Shown piece after piece: positions 26,401-32,915 of a stretch of DNA of 64,000 nucleotides. Source of the DNA: Eumeta japonica. Taxonomy: Eukaryota; Arthropoda; Insecta; Lepidoptera; Psychidae. Numbering within the stretch: position 1 is the first letter of the stretch; each line of letters opens with the position of its first letter. The notes under the pieces were generated by a model, which was not told where the DNA came from, made no database searches, and was given only the letters and a program-made list of their open reading frames with translations. Where the stretch lies: assembly GCA_005406025.1 (NCBI GenBank), contig BGZK01000071.1, positions 558,001-622,000 on the forward strand. The letters run 5' to 3'. A program made the translations under genes and the position numbers.

Positions 26401-26739
26401 AAACCGTTTTCCGTTGCGAGACGATCATGATGATCTATAAATATTTAATTCCTACTGAAATGCTGTAGAGATTCAACGTATACATTTTTTTACAAATAGC
26501 CATTTCACTGTTATTTAAAAGATTTATCTGTCATTTAGATCTTGGAACGCGAGAACAAACGTGAACGCATACTGGAAGCTCGAATGCGTGAGCTGCGTCT
26601 GAAGATGCGACAAGAGCGGGACGCGGCACCGCCGGCCGAGCCGGACTCGGCGCACGCCGACAGCGACCTGGCCGAGGCCACCGCCGAGTACACGCAGGCG
26701 GTCGATGAACAACTGAACAACTACTCTAATTCTACATAG
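2198..26739 (+). CDS. DNAI2: Axonemal dynein intermediate chain 2 (outer dynein arm), complete 12-exon gene
   Basis: Intermediate chain of the outer dynein arm; it anchors heavy chains to the arm base in the axonemes of cilia and sperm flagella. Exons: 2198-2412, 5321-5468, 9516-9620, 10566-10716, 12625-12734, 14688-14839, 15688-15822, 18143-18224, 18320-18498, 20501-20633, 24252-24356, 26539-26739. All introns are GT/AG and all phases match, giving 571 aa (human DNAI2 is about 600). Diagnostic blocks are NPVD and MSEH near residue 60, [12 protein letters not shown] near 78, QNNAIDMY near 130, five WD-type strands from about residue 170 to 500 (YIWD, GWWDTR, IKWWDAR, ARVWSED, LSCWD), the near-invariant VYALQRNP then [16 protein letters not shown], and a charged C-terminal helix [17 protein letters not shown]. 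The start is the first ATG and gives the family-typical N-terminus [12 protein letters not shown]. The C-terminus is shorter than the acidic human tail. In insects without motile somatic cilia, expression is expected mainly in testis (inference). Confidence 0.96.
2949..3064. repeat. Inverted repeat in DNAI2 intron 1
   Basis: Arms 2949-2983 and 3030-3064 are about 35 bp each with a few mismatches (aacttaaaaagtttga on one side), separated by a 46-nt loop. Confidence 0.7.
3705..4272 (+). repeat. Lepidopteran dispersed repeat, first of two in tandem
   Basis: Begins 'tagggtttcgtaactcaga', continues 'ggatcactttgttatccatc' and 'acaagaaaggtcttacagca', and ends 'cacacttgtctggttttt'. I recognise it as a decayed member of the short non-autonomous family that ends in a 'cacttggccggtttttt' tail in moth genomes. 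It has no coding capacity. Confidence 0.55.
4273..4995 (+). repeat. Lepidopteran dispersed repeat, second in tandem
   Basis: Starts with another 'agggtt..gagccaaaatg' and contains 'tagtttcgtcatgtccgtcc', 'tctcaacaaaaggacgtaag' and 'ggcttcggaaccctataatg'; ends 'tgctcttggccattttta'. It is a different subfamily from its left neighbour but matches 22972-23645 along most of its length. Confidence 0.6.
5321..5468 (+). CDS. DNAI2: DNAI2 exon 2
   Basis: Acceptor gccactacag; donor cac|gtaatt, phase 0. Encodes [19 protein letters not shown] and the helix [18 protein letters not shown], the most conserved N-terminal block of the family. Confidence 0.95.
7555..7743 (-). other. GC-rich open block in DNAI2 intron 2, unrecognised
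   Basis: A minus-strand frame of 62 codons includes [19 protein letters not shown]. The segment 7620-7700 is clearly richer in GC than the intron around it. There is no splice context or family I can name, so it may be a relic of a coding insert. Confidence 0.2.
8012..8074. repeat. Near-perfect hairpin in DNAI2 intron 2
   Basis: Arms 8012-8040 and 8046-8074 (29 bp, two mismatches) around a 5-nt loop; the arm core is 'aatacaaagtt'. The predicted RNA fold would be a long stem. Confidence 0.75.
8425..8480 (+). repeat. Degenerate YGRRAY hexamer tract (1)
   Basis: Reads cggaat caaaag caaaac caggat taagat tgatat, in steps of six with a purine-rich YGRRAY-like consensus. Confidence 0.5.
8745..8860 (+). 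repeat. Degenerate YGRRAY hexamer tract (2)
   Basis: Contains tgaaag cgggac cggcac and, after a break, tgagaa caggat cagaat, then cggaat tgaaaa cgagac. Same hexamer logic as tract 1. Confidence 0.55.
9240..9400 (+). repeat. Decayed LINE 3'-tail repeat
   Basis: 'gactgtccatggacaacggt' and 'ctgctcatttgcctcttga' correspond to the common moth tail 'gtgtccatgggcggcggt .. gctcgtttgcc'. Heavily diverged. Confidence 0.4.
9516..9620 (+). CDS. DNAI2: DNAI2 exon 3
   Basis: Acceptor tatattttcag; donor acg|gtcagt; 35 codons, phase 0. Encodes [20 protein letters not shown]. Confidence 0.95.
10566..10716 (+). CDS. DNAI2: DNAI2 exon 4 (very GC-rich)
   Basis: Acceptor gtgaaaatag ends at 10565 and is the only nearby AG in phase 0. 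Donor is atcg|gtaaat. Encodes [28 protein letters not shown] and SYIWDI. The block is much richer in GC than its flanks, mostly at third codon positions. Confidence 0.92.
11768..12034. mobile_element. Small fold-back (MITE-like) element in DNAI2 intron 4
   Basis: 39-bp arms at about 11768-11806 and 11996-12034 (core 'actaaagtggtctatgtaac') match inverted with two mismatches and enclose about 190 bp of AT-rich DNA. No target duplication was resolved. Confidence 0.55.
12625..12734 (+). CDS. DNAI2: DNAI2 exon 5
   Basis: Acceptor ccatttctag; donor cag|gtaaat. Encodes [20 protein letters not shown] and [10 protein letters not shown], matching the family block ending in GG..GQ before the next WD strand. 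Confidence 0.94.
13997..14285 (+). mobile_element. LINE 3' end with ttgaa-type tail
   Basis: An 84-codon open frame (13997-14251) of no recognised family is followed by 'atgaaataaagatattttga' and a repetitive 'atttgaatttgaa' end, then an A run. The same tail ('gaaataaagatatttttgat') recurs at 17930-17970, which marks both as 3' ends of one retroelement family. Confidence 0.45.
14374..14640. mobile_element. Fold-back element in DNAI2 intron 5
   Basis: Left 'catccttttgtagataa' and 'agaatagagtgattaacaaa' recur inverted at the right as 'ttgttaatcactctattct' and 'ttatctacaaaagggtg'. The left arm carries an extra stretch of about 45 bp between its two halves. Ends with a T run just before exon 6. 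Confidence 0.55.
14688..14839 (+). CDS. DNAI2: DNAI2 exon 6
   Basis: Acceptor tctatgcag; donor aaatg|gtgtgt, phase 2. Encodes [15 protein letters not shown] and [20 protein letters not shown]. Confidence 0.95.
15170..15350 (+). repeat. Dispersed repeat in DNAI2 intron 6
   Basis: 'caaatggccaccatttctaa', 'cggctcatcttcgaactcgt' and 'attgcgggcgctatcgtgat' belong to a widespread insect repeat I have seen in other genomes. No coding. Confidence 0.35.
15688..15822 (+). CDS. DNAI2: DNAI2 exon 7
   Basis: Acceptor caacttgaag; donor act ag|gtaggt, phase 2 (reading on would hit TAG). Encodes [19 protein letters not shown] and [11 protein letters not shown]. Confidence 0.93.
16709..17071 (-). pseudogene. 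Fragment of a transposon endonuclease (EEP/AP-endonuclease type)
   Basis: 120 codons. [11 protein letters not shown] carries the D-x-N core of the exonuclease-endonuclease-phosphatase fold, [11 protein letters not shown] a following Asp motif, and YFSYHKPIV stands where the final catalytic His motif (usually S-D-H) sits. This is the C-terminal half of such a domain, known from non-LTR retrotransposons and from the endonuclease module of Helentron-type elements. The frame is intact over this length, but no partner domain is nearby. It lies in DNAI2 intron 7, opposite in orientation. Confidence 0.6.
17921..17970 (+). repeat. LINE 3' tail (ttttga repeats)
   Basis: 'acgaaataaagatatttttg' followed by 'attttgatttttg'; same end as at 14228-14285. 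Confidence 0.45.
18143..18224 (+). CDS. DNAI2: DNAI2 exon 8
   Basis: Acceptor ttatttacag; donor aag|gtaaag, phase 0. Encodes [18 protein letters not shown], the conserved F-V-G-T-E-x-G turn. Confidence 0.95.
18320..18498 (+). CDS. DNAI2: DNAI2 exon 9
   Basis: Acceptor acattttcag; donor atgag|gttatg, phase 2. Encodes [20 protein letters not shown] and [19 protein letters not shown], nearly identical to vertebrate DNAI2. Confidence 0.97.
18785..18864. repeat. Perfect 37-bp inverted repeat, 6-nt loop
   Basis: Arm 18785-18821 begins ccctatggaaaaaatctcat. Arm 18828-18864 is its exact reverse complement. Loop ttgtcc. Lies in DNAI2 intron 9. Confidence 0.95.
19235..19445 (+). repeat. Common moth repeat ('ctagctgtcccgcccgcttc' type)
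   Basis: Starts 'tactagctgtcccgcccgct' and contains 'gtttagtagtttttacgtga'. It is a decayed copy of a repeat abundant in Lepidoptera, probably the 3' end of a retroelement. Confidence 0.45.
20095..20200 (+). repeat. Degenerate YGRRAY hexamer tract (3)
   Basis: cagaat cgatac tgaaac, then taggat tgtaag cgggat caggat cggaaa. DNAI2 intron 9. Confidence 0.55.
20501..20633 (+). CDS. DNAI2: DNAI2 exon 10
   Basis: Acceptor atctcccacag; donor acg|gtacac (weak consensus), phase 0. Encodes [20 protein letters not shown] and [12 protein letters not shown]. Confidence 0.93.
21970..22090 (-). repeat. Degenerate YGRRAY hexamer tract (4), inverted
   Basis: On the minus strand: cagaat tgaatc, then caggat cgagac cgaaaa tggaac. 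DNAI2 intron 10. Confidence 0.55.
22972..23645 (+). repeat. Second copy of the 4273-4995 repeat
   Basis: Shares 'ctcaacaaaaggacgtaag', the 'ggatatactgttttt.ag.gttattg.tgaaaaactgc' core (similar, not identical) and the end 'gagcatgatccgacaggttc..agccggtttttttt' with the copy in intron 1. A GC-rich stretch at about 23165-23230 has no counterpart there. Confidence 0.6.
24252..24356 (+). CDS. DNAI2: DNAI2 exon 11
   Basis: Acceptor tttctgtgcag; donor cac|gtaaga; 35 codons. Encodes [20 protein letters not shown], the last blade of the propeller. Confidence 0.95.
24748..24802. repeat. Twin hairpins back to back
   Basis: Hairpin 1: 24748-24758 with 24763-24773 (11-bp stem, 4-nt loop). Hairpin 2: 24773-24785 with 24790-24802 (13-bp stem ttaagggcgtttg, loop gtat). 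They share one base and are both perfect. Confidence 0.9.
26539..26739 (+). CDS. DNAI2: DNAI2 last exon
   Basis: Acceptor tgtcatttag; ends in TAG at 26737-26739. Encodes the charged helix [19 protein letters not shown] and an acidic tail ending NNYSNST. Confidence 0.95.
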   Translation: MLERENKRERILEARMRELRLKMRQERDAAPPAEPDSAHADSDLAEATAEYTQAVDEQLNNYSNST

Positions 26740-27013
26740 ATTATTTTCATATCATTATGAATATCATTGCAATGTATGTCTGCAATATATATCAACAGTC
26801 AGTACACCATATTACTATCTAGAGTACCTTTCATAGTCTATGACTCAAGATTCTATCTATTGATTATAAATCGAAGTACATTTTTATAACATACATCGTA
26901 ATAACGTGATTTTGATAACGACGGTATTTCTACGGAGTAATGAGGGCGATGAAAGTTTGCCGTTAGTTTCGAAAGAAGAATCATGGAAGTTCATATTTGG
27001 GCTCTTCTTTTCA

Positions 27014-27019
27014 AATAAA
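27014..27019 (+). terminator. Candidate poly(A) signal of DNAI2
   Basis: AATAAA about 275 nt behind the DNAI2 stop; the first clear hexamer in the 3' flank. Position only; no transcript evidence. Confidence 0.35.
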
Positions 27020-27269
27020 GGAATAAGTATTTCAGGTTTTTTGGGCATTCGACACCAAAAGGTATGAAATGGTAATTCAATGTTTATACAGAAGTGTCAT
27101 TAGTTTGTAATTTAGTATTTTGTAAATTGGCATTTGAGGTTCTTTGTTACAATTAAAAATACAACTCCTAACGGGATGAATTCTGTTAATTTTGTAGACA
27201 GATTATTTTATACCTTTTAAAGACTTAGATATATAAAAGAATAAGTTCGATATACCGAATTACGAGCGT

Positions 27270-27480
27270 CGCAAATTTCGTAGTCGAGAGCGAAGCCGAG
27301 ATTAGAATCGAAAACGTGAGAGATGGAAACCGAAATCAATTTTAAAATCGATAACGGGACTAGAATCGGGATATAGAGCGGGACTGAAATTTGAGTTTTA
27401 AAATGAAATCGAAATTGGAACCGACAGTGAAACTGCTATTGAAGTTGAGGACAGAATTAGATATTGGGTCATGATTAAGA
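27270..27480 (+). repeat. Degenerate YGRRAY hexamer tract (5), the longest
   Basis: About 200 bp: cgagag cgaagc cgagat tagaat cgaaaa, later cgataa cgggac tagaat cgggat, then tgaaat cgaaat tggaac cgacag tgaaac. The six-base register persists, with a few slips. Confidence 0.65.
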
Positions 27481-28919
27481 TACTGTTTGATATAAAAGTT
27501 AAATAAATTCATTATATGCCCACGCGCCCGAAATCTAGTAATATTGTGATCAGGATTTTAGTTAAGTTTTACCATTCTAACAGCGGTGTATTTCAAACTC
27601 TTACTTGAAATAATTAATTGTTAACTGTTAAACTGAAAAACTAAACACGTCAAAATACATTGTTTTAACTTCACAACTGGCAGTTGACTACGTTAGTTTT
27701 AAAAATATTGACATTTATGACATTAAATTAATTAATTAATGTCCGAAATACCAATATCTCTAAGATTAGCGACGTTAATTTTTAACTTTAACAGTTAACT
27801 ATTGCAAATGAAAGTTTGAAGCAGGCCGCTGTTAGGACATGTAATGTTCTTCAAACTTAATACATAAGTACACAACACTTATACATCACTCTATGACAAA
27901 AGGCAGTCAAGCAATAGTTATTTCCATATTACATATTTTCCTTTCATTATAAAAATAAAGATAATGCGATTTTGTTATCTTCATTCTTATCAGTAGGTTG
28001 AACAAAAGTTGTATTCTATTATATATAACTTTTGTACAATGTGCTCTTTATACATAATATTGGGGAAATACTTTTTAAGTAGAACTTAAATATTTTTTAA
28101 ATAGCAATCTAAAAAGTTTAGTATAATAAATTTGAAATCAGATTTCATTATATAATAATAAAGGGCCATATTTTTTTACCATTCTGCATTAAATATAGAA
28201 TGCAACAATGTGAAAAAATTGTTATTTTGTAACAAAATTACGATATGAAAAATCGAAAACGTCAAATCAGGACAAAAAAAAACATAATCCAAAACATAAG
28301 TTTATTTGTACAAAACTTAATACCCAAACTAATTAATGAAGTGATCTTATAAACAAACCATTTTTAATTATTTTTATGATTTTTACTATTTTACAATGTA
28401 CACAGTACAAATTGTGACTTAAATAATATTTTACCACATTTTTACTTTATTACATTTGAATAAAACACATTATTTAAGAATCAATAAACACCTTTAAATG
28501 CTCCACCAAAATAAGCAAACATAAGCATTATTAAACCTTTTCGATATATGGGCATTGTTCCTTTGATTTGTTCTACTATTTTGACACGGAATCACATCCT
28601 ACCTATATGGTATAAAGTGGTAAGTAAATAAGGAAATTAACGACACATTATGTGTTCAAAAAAATTATTAAAGGCATCCAGAAGTTTAAAGAGAAAGATG
28701 ATCTAAATACAACATTAAAAATACTTTATTCCTGTATTAATAGTAAATTTATTCCTGTTGCTGCATTCCGTCATGGCTCTGCTTATTCTGGAAATATCAT
28801 CATCACCACCTTAATTGCTGGAATTCTATTACCATATGCTTCATATGCAATTTTCTGCCAAGTACAATAAAACTTTGTAACGATCTACCATCAGTGGTAT
28901 TTCCTAATGACCATAACTA

Positions 28920-29012
28920 AGGGGTCTTCAAGAAAAGAGCCTATTTCTTCTTAAAAGACCAGTAACACATTGGTAAGTCATCTAGGTTGCGGATGTCCAT
29001 GGTCAGTGTTGA
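28920..29012 (+). repeat. LINE 3' tail (Kettle-like family)
   Basis: 'gggtcttcaagaaaagagcc', 'aaaagaccagtaacacattg' and 'gttgcggatgtccatggtca' parallel the 3' end seen at 48600-48725, including the residual codons of the protein end. Confidence 0.5.
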
Positions 29013-29942
29013 TCGCCTACTATTCAAAATAAAATGAGCTATCTAACGTTGTATTCACTGTAGCATTATAATAACTATTCATGTCATAATAGCCGCCACA
29101 AAAGTGAATTCACCGATTTGTCTAAGCAGTCTTTAAAAGAGAATTAGTAAAAAGTTCTTACCAAAACAGACCAAACTTCTCTAAAATGTGAAAAGGTAGC
29201 GTATCTATTGCCCAAAGAAAAAAAAACAAAACAATCAGATAAGTTTAACAAAAACCAGCTTAGATCTTTTTAGCTGTTCAAATGTGTCAGACTAAAAATT
29301 ACAGAAAATTACTAAAATGATTTCGATCAAGTGGAGTCTGGGCCCATAATTGAGAAAAATATCGATACATCTATATACGCATTGTTGACCTCGTCTGTGA
29401 ACAAATCTTTGCAACATGTGATTCGAAGTCAAAAGAGCAAAAGTACGCAATGCACGGCAATTTCTACCCAAACTGTTTTTCTATATACAAAATCGAAATT
29501 GAAGTTCTAATTATATTGGCATTATATATTTCAAAGTTGAACTACAGGTACATGGCAGATTTGTAAGCACTATAATAATAATAATGATATTAAATTATAA
29601 TAGTGGTCAATATGCAATAATATATATGTAAGAGTAATTTTTACCTTTCATATAATTACAGAACATATTAGATATATAACAAACATCAATGTTTATAGAC
29701 AGGTCCTGCTGTACAAAAAAAAATCTTCATGTACAGGTCGAGTCACGAATTAAGATGTTTAACCTTGAATGCGCAGTAGTCGATTTTTGGGTCTCTTTGG
29801 CGGGGGGGAGTGAGGCGCGACGGGGAATGCAAGCGGCGCGCGCACCCGATTGGCGGTCTCTGTCGCTTCCCGCCCGCACACACAGCCCGCACGTCTCGAA
29901 CCTCCTTAGTACAATCGCGATCAATTAATTTCGTATATCGTA

Positions 29943-31689
29943 ATGAAGATGCCTAAGAAAAAAATATTAACTAGGCAAGCAAGAAAAATGATTTACGATG
30001 TGAATTGCTATATTAAAAAGGAGACTGATGAAATCGTTCCGAATTTAAAATCTGCAAAGACCGCGTTAGCCACAACGTCTACTACATTACAGAATAACCT
30101 AGTAGCCGCAGTTCAAATGTTATGTGATATTCGAGGCAGATCAAGAAGTGTTTCAGATCAAACCGAATTAACTGAAATCTGCCATAAACTACAGCAATGC
30201 CGCGAAGCTAGTCAAGCTAGTCAAGCATTGAACACAAAATTGCAAGGTATCATTAATGACCTAGGCAAAGTTCGAAAAAGAACAGCTACTGCAACTGTTA
30301 ATAGGCTTTCGTGAGAAGCACACAATTCGGAGTTGATTGTAGTATTTCGGACACCTGGTAAGAAGAAATTGCGAAATAAACCAACAGTCGAAATAGACAA
30401 TTTTGACCAAGGTGTCATTAAGAGATGTGTTCACAATTATCACAAAACCAATCATGAACTTCCGACTGACTATAGAGAAATTAAGAAAAAAATTAGAAAA
30501 GGAGATAAATTTTCAAGGATCGAAATCAAGCCTTAGAAGAATAATTAAAAATTTAGGTTTTAAATAGAAAAAAACCAAAAATAACAGAAAGGTTTTAATA
30601 GAGACCACAAATATTCGCCTGCAACGGGTCGAGTATCTTAAAAAAATTAAAGCTTACCGTGAAGAAGGAAGGTCTATTATTTTTTACAGATGAGTCGTAT
30701 GTTGATTCGAGTCACTCAAATCCCAAGGCTGAGATGGATGGCTCTATAAAAGGACTTAAACAACCTATATTAAAAGGGCAACATGTATTAATAGTGCATG
30801 CTGGATCCGAAACAGGCTTCGTTCCAAATGCTTTACTAACTTTCAAAGCGGGCTATAAAACCGGCGACTATCACAACATGACTGCTAAAAATTTTGAAAA
30901 GTGGCTGCGAACGCAACTTATCCCAAATTTACCGCCCAGATCTGTCGTGGTAGTGGACAACGCTTCATACCACAATAAACAATATGACCCCGCACCCACT
31001 TCGAATTCAAGAAAGGCCGAAATGTAAACATGGCTTTCGGAAAAACGTATCGAATTTAATGCAAATTTGTTAAAGCCAGAATTATACAAACTAATTAATA
31101 ACTATAAGTAGAATTTCAAATCATTTTCCATTGATCGAATTATCGCCGAACAAAATCACACGATTTTAAGATTACCTCCATATCATCCTGACCTAAACCC
31201 CATTGAGATGGCCTGGTCTACCATTAAACAATACGTAGGTAGCAAACATGTGAAGTGGAACATCAACAATGCTATTGAGCTTATAAAAGAAAATTAAATT
31301 TAATGGGAGCATCAGAATGGGAGGTCTTGTGTGAGAGGGTGAAACGGATTGAAGAAGAATACGCTAAAAGCGACCATGTTGTGGACCTTATGACTGAAGA
31401 ATTTATCATTCGAGTTTGTGATGATACTGATAACGATGAAGACAGTTTGGATAGTGACGATAGTGAAGACGTAGATGGAGAATCTTCCGATGACGATGAT
31501 GAGGTAATGCCGTCTACGTGTCAGCGCACCGCCATCCAACTGCAGCATCAGCAGCAACAACATGCACTGCATTTTTCCACATCGCAGGATGAAGTTCCGT
31601 CAGCAAGTTCCTCTGGCATTCAACAACGGCCTGTTTCCATTTCCCAAGATGATTTAATGGAAGGTATATCACCATTTCTCCATGATTAA
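29943..31689 (+). pseudogene. Transposase of the DD82E element, broken
   Basis: Coding blocks are 29943-30536 (one internal TGA at 30312), 30659-31027 with continuation to about 31295, and 31303-31689, in three frames. Motifs: LLFFTDESYVD (first D, codon 30689), VVVVDNASYHNKQYDPAP (second D, codon 30956) and PPYHPDLNPIEMAWSTIKQY (E, codon 31205). Second D and E are 83 codons apart in the same frame, so 82 residues lie between them. The C-terminal block is acidic and glutamine-rich (DDTDNDEDSLDSDDSEDVDG). Breaks: a stop at 30312, a frame slip in a T run near 30685, stops near 31025 and 31110, and another slip before 31303. The transposase is no longer functional. Confidence 0.8.
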
Positions 31690-31882
31690 GAATTACTATT
31701 GAATAAACATGATGATCGAAATTCAATTTTAGTTTTATTTAATTATTTCAACTTTAATTTCATTCCAATCATCGAATTTGTTCAAAATTATATTCAATAA
31801 AACCGAGCTACATAAAAATAGAATTTGTGATTATGCGCGCGAGTGTACACATGCGCAGTAACCCCCACCACTTTCTCCTAGC

Positions 31883-31944
31883 CATCTTAATTTGTGACTC
31901 AATCTGTAACCTAACCTAGCCATCTTAATTCGTGACTCGATCTG
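31883..31944. repeat. Duplicated right terminal repeat of the DD82E element
   Basis: Inner copy 31883-31906 and outer copy 31921-31944 differ at two bases, are in the same orientation, and each is followed by TA. The 38-bp period includes 'ctagccatcttaatt'. Confidence 0.85.
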
Positions 31945-32082
31945 TAACTGCGACACAAACACCCAGTTAAAACATTAAAAATGTACCTTCTATCAATACA
32001 AATAAATGTACTGTAAACAACTAATTTTATTGTACATTAAAAAATATTTTTTTGGAAACAAGCGTCCTTTGCATTTCTTCAT

Positions 32083-32116
32083 TGTTTGTCTAATAATATT
32101 TATTATTAGACAAACA
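32083..32116. repeat. Perfect hairpin, 16-bp stem, 2-nt loop
   Basis: tgtttgtctaataata on the left arm, its reverse complement on the right, loop tt at 32099-32100. Confidence 0.85.
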
Positions 32117-32227
32117 TTATTATACTAATAATTATACAGCACTAAGAAGATACTCAAACTGTAAAAATATAATGTCTCCACATTTTATCCATAACTAAGC
32201 AGGTGAATGATGCTTGAAATTGGAAAA

Positions 32228-32345
32228 ACAAAATCTTTGGTCAGGACCGTCGCCTTACAATTAAAAGATAGCAGATTCGATCCCCACCAAGAGCAAAATC
32301 ACAGTTTGGAGAGTGCATGAGTGGAGGGATAATTAAAACCTGACA
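32228..32345 (+). mobile_element. tRNA-derived SINE-like fragment
   Basis: 'tggtcaggaccgtcgcc' resembles a pol III A box and 'agattcgatccccacc' a B box, at tRNA-like spacing of about 35 nt. The body is decayed and no tail or target duplication was resolved. Confidence 0.35.
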
Positions 32346-32539
32346 CAACATTGTAACACGAGATGATTGATTATGAAACACAATATCAGTTTTGAATACT
32401 TTTTACAACATTTGATATTGTGTATCATAACCATCATGTGCTACTAACAAAAGATCCGAACATTATCAAAATTAAAAGGATAAGAAAATCGTAACACATT
32501 TAGCAAGAGTTGGATATGTTTTAAATAACCATTGCGTAG

Positions 32540-32545
32540 TTTATT
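32540..32545 (-). terminator. Candidate poly(A) signal of ENOX gene
   Basis: AATAAA on the minus strand about 170 nt behind the stop codon. Confidence 0.4.
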
Positions 32546-32714
32546 TTTCAGTTACTTATGGTCTATCTACAAACATTGATATGAATAAGTTAACATAACG
32601 AAACGTCTACAAGTATCAAGGATCTATCTTGATTACAAAAAATGTAAAAGCTATTCTGATTCATTTTTAAAAGAAAATGCTCTTTTGACAGTATAAAAAA
32701 AGGATATCAAAATC

Positions 32715-32915
32715 TTAAGTTCCAAGAGTCGTGGCTTCTTTATAAGCAATAAATGACCAACGATGCTCAATGTTGACACCCACGCCAGTGGTCGTGCACG
32801 CAAACACGTCGTCGTAACGTTGCAGGACGTTGTGAACTGCAGATTGCAACACGTGAGGGAATAAGGCACGTACGTATGATACCACGTAATCGAGACTAGC
32901 GCCTTGTGGATGCAC
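32715..32915 (-). CDS. ENOX last exon
   Basis: Acceptor atgtttcag; TAA at 32717-32715. Encodes VHPQGASLDYVVSYVRALFP, VLQRYDDVFACTTTGVGVN and EHRWSFIAYKEATTLGT. More GC-rich than its surroundings. Confidence 0.96.
   Translation of the reverse strand: MHPQGASLDYVVSYVRALFPHVLQSAVHNVLQRYDDVFACTTTGVGVNIEHRWSFIAYKEATTLGT

Larger units (their letters stand above)
26740..29731. other. Intergenic DNA behind DNAI2
   Basis: Mostly AT-rich filler. Contains a YGRRAY tract (27270-27480) and a LINE 3' tail (28920-29012). The open frame at 28652-28867 (+) has no family resemblance and no supporting context, so I do not call it a gene. Confidence 0.5.
29734..31944 (+). mobile_element. IS630/Tc1/mariner-type transposon with DD82E spacing, decayed
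   Basis: Left end at 29734 (caggtcgagtcacgaattaa) and right end at 31944 (inverse, one difference in the first bases) form 24-bp terminal inverted repeats flanked by TA at 29732-29733 and 31945-31946. A second copy of the right terminal repeat lies at 31883-31906, also followed by TA. The interior encodes a broken transposase. Both ends carry a tgcgca motif further in. The element is 2211 bp. Confidence 0.85.
31947..32714. other. Interval between the transposon and the ENOX 3' end
   Basis: AT-rich. Holds a perfect hairpin (32083-32116), a SINE-like head (32228-32345) and the probable ENOX poly(A) signal. Confidence 0.5.

Noticed and set aside
28652..28867. Possible 72-aa gene with a hydrophobic C-terminal segment
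   Set aside because: No family resemblance, no splice or promoter context, and AT-rich DNA gives such frames by chance.
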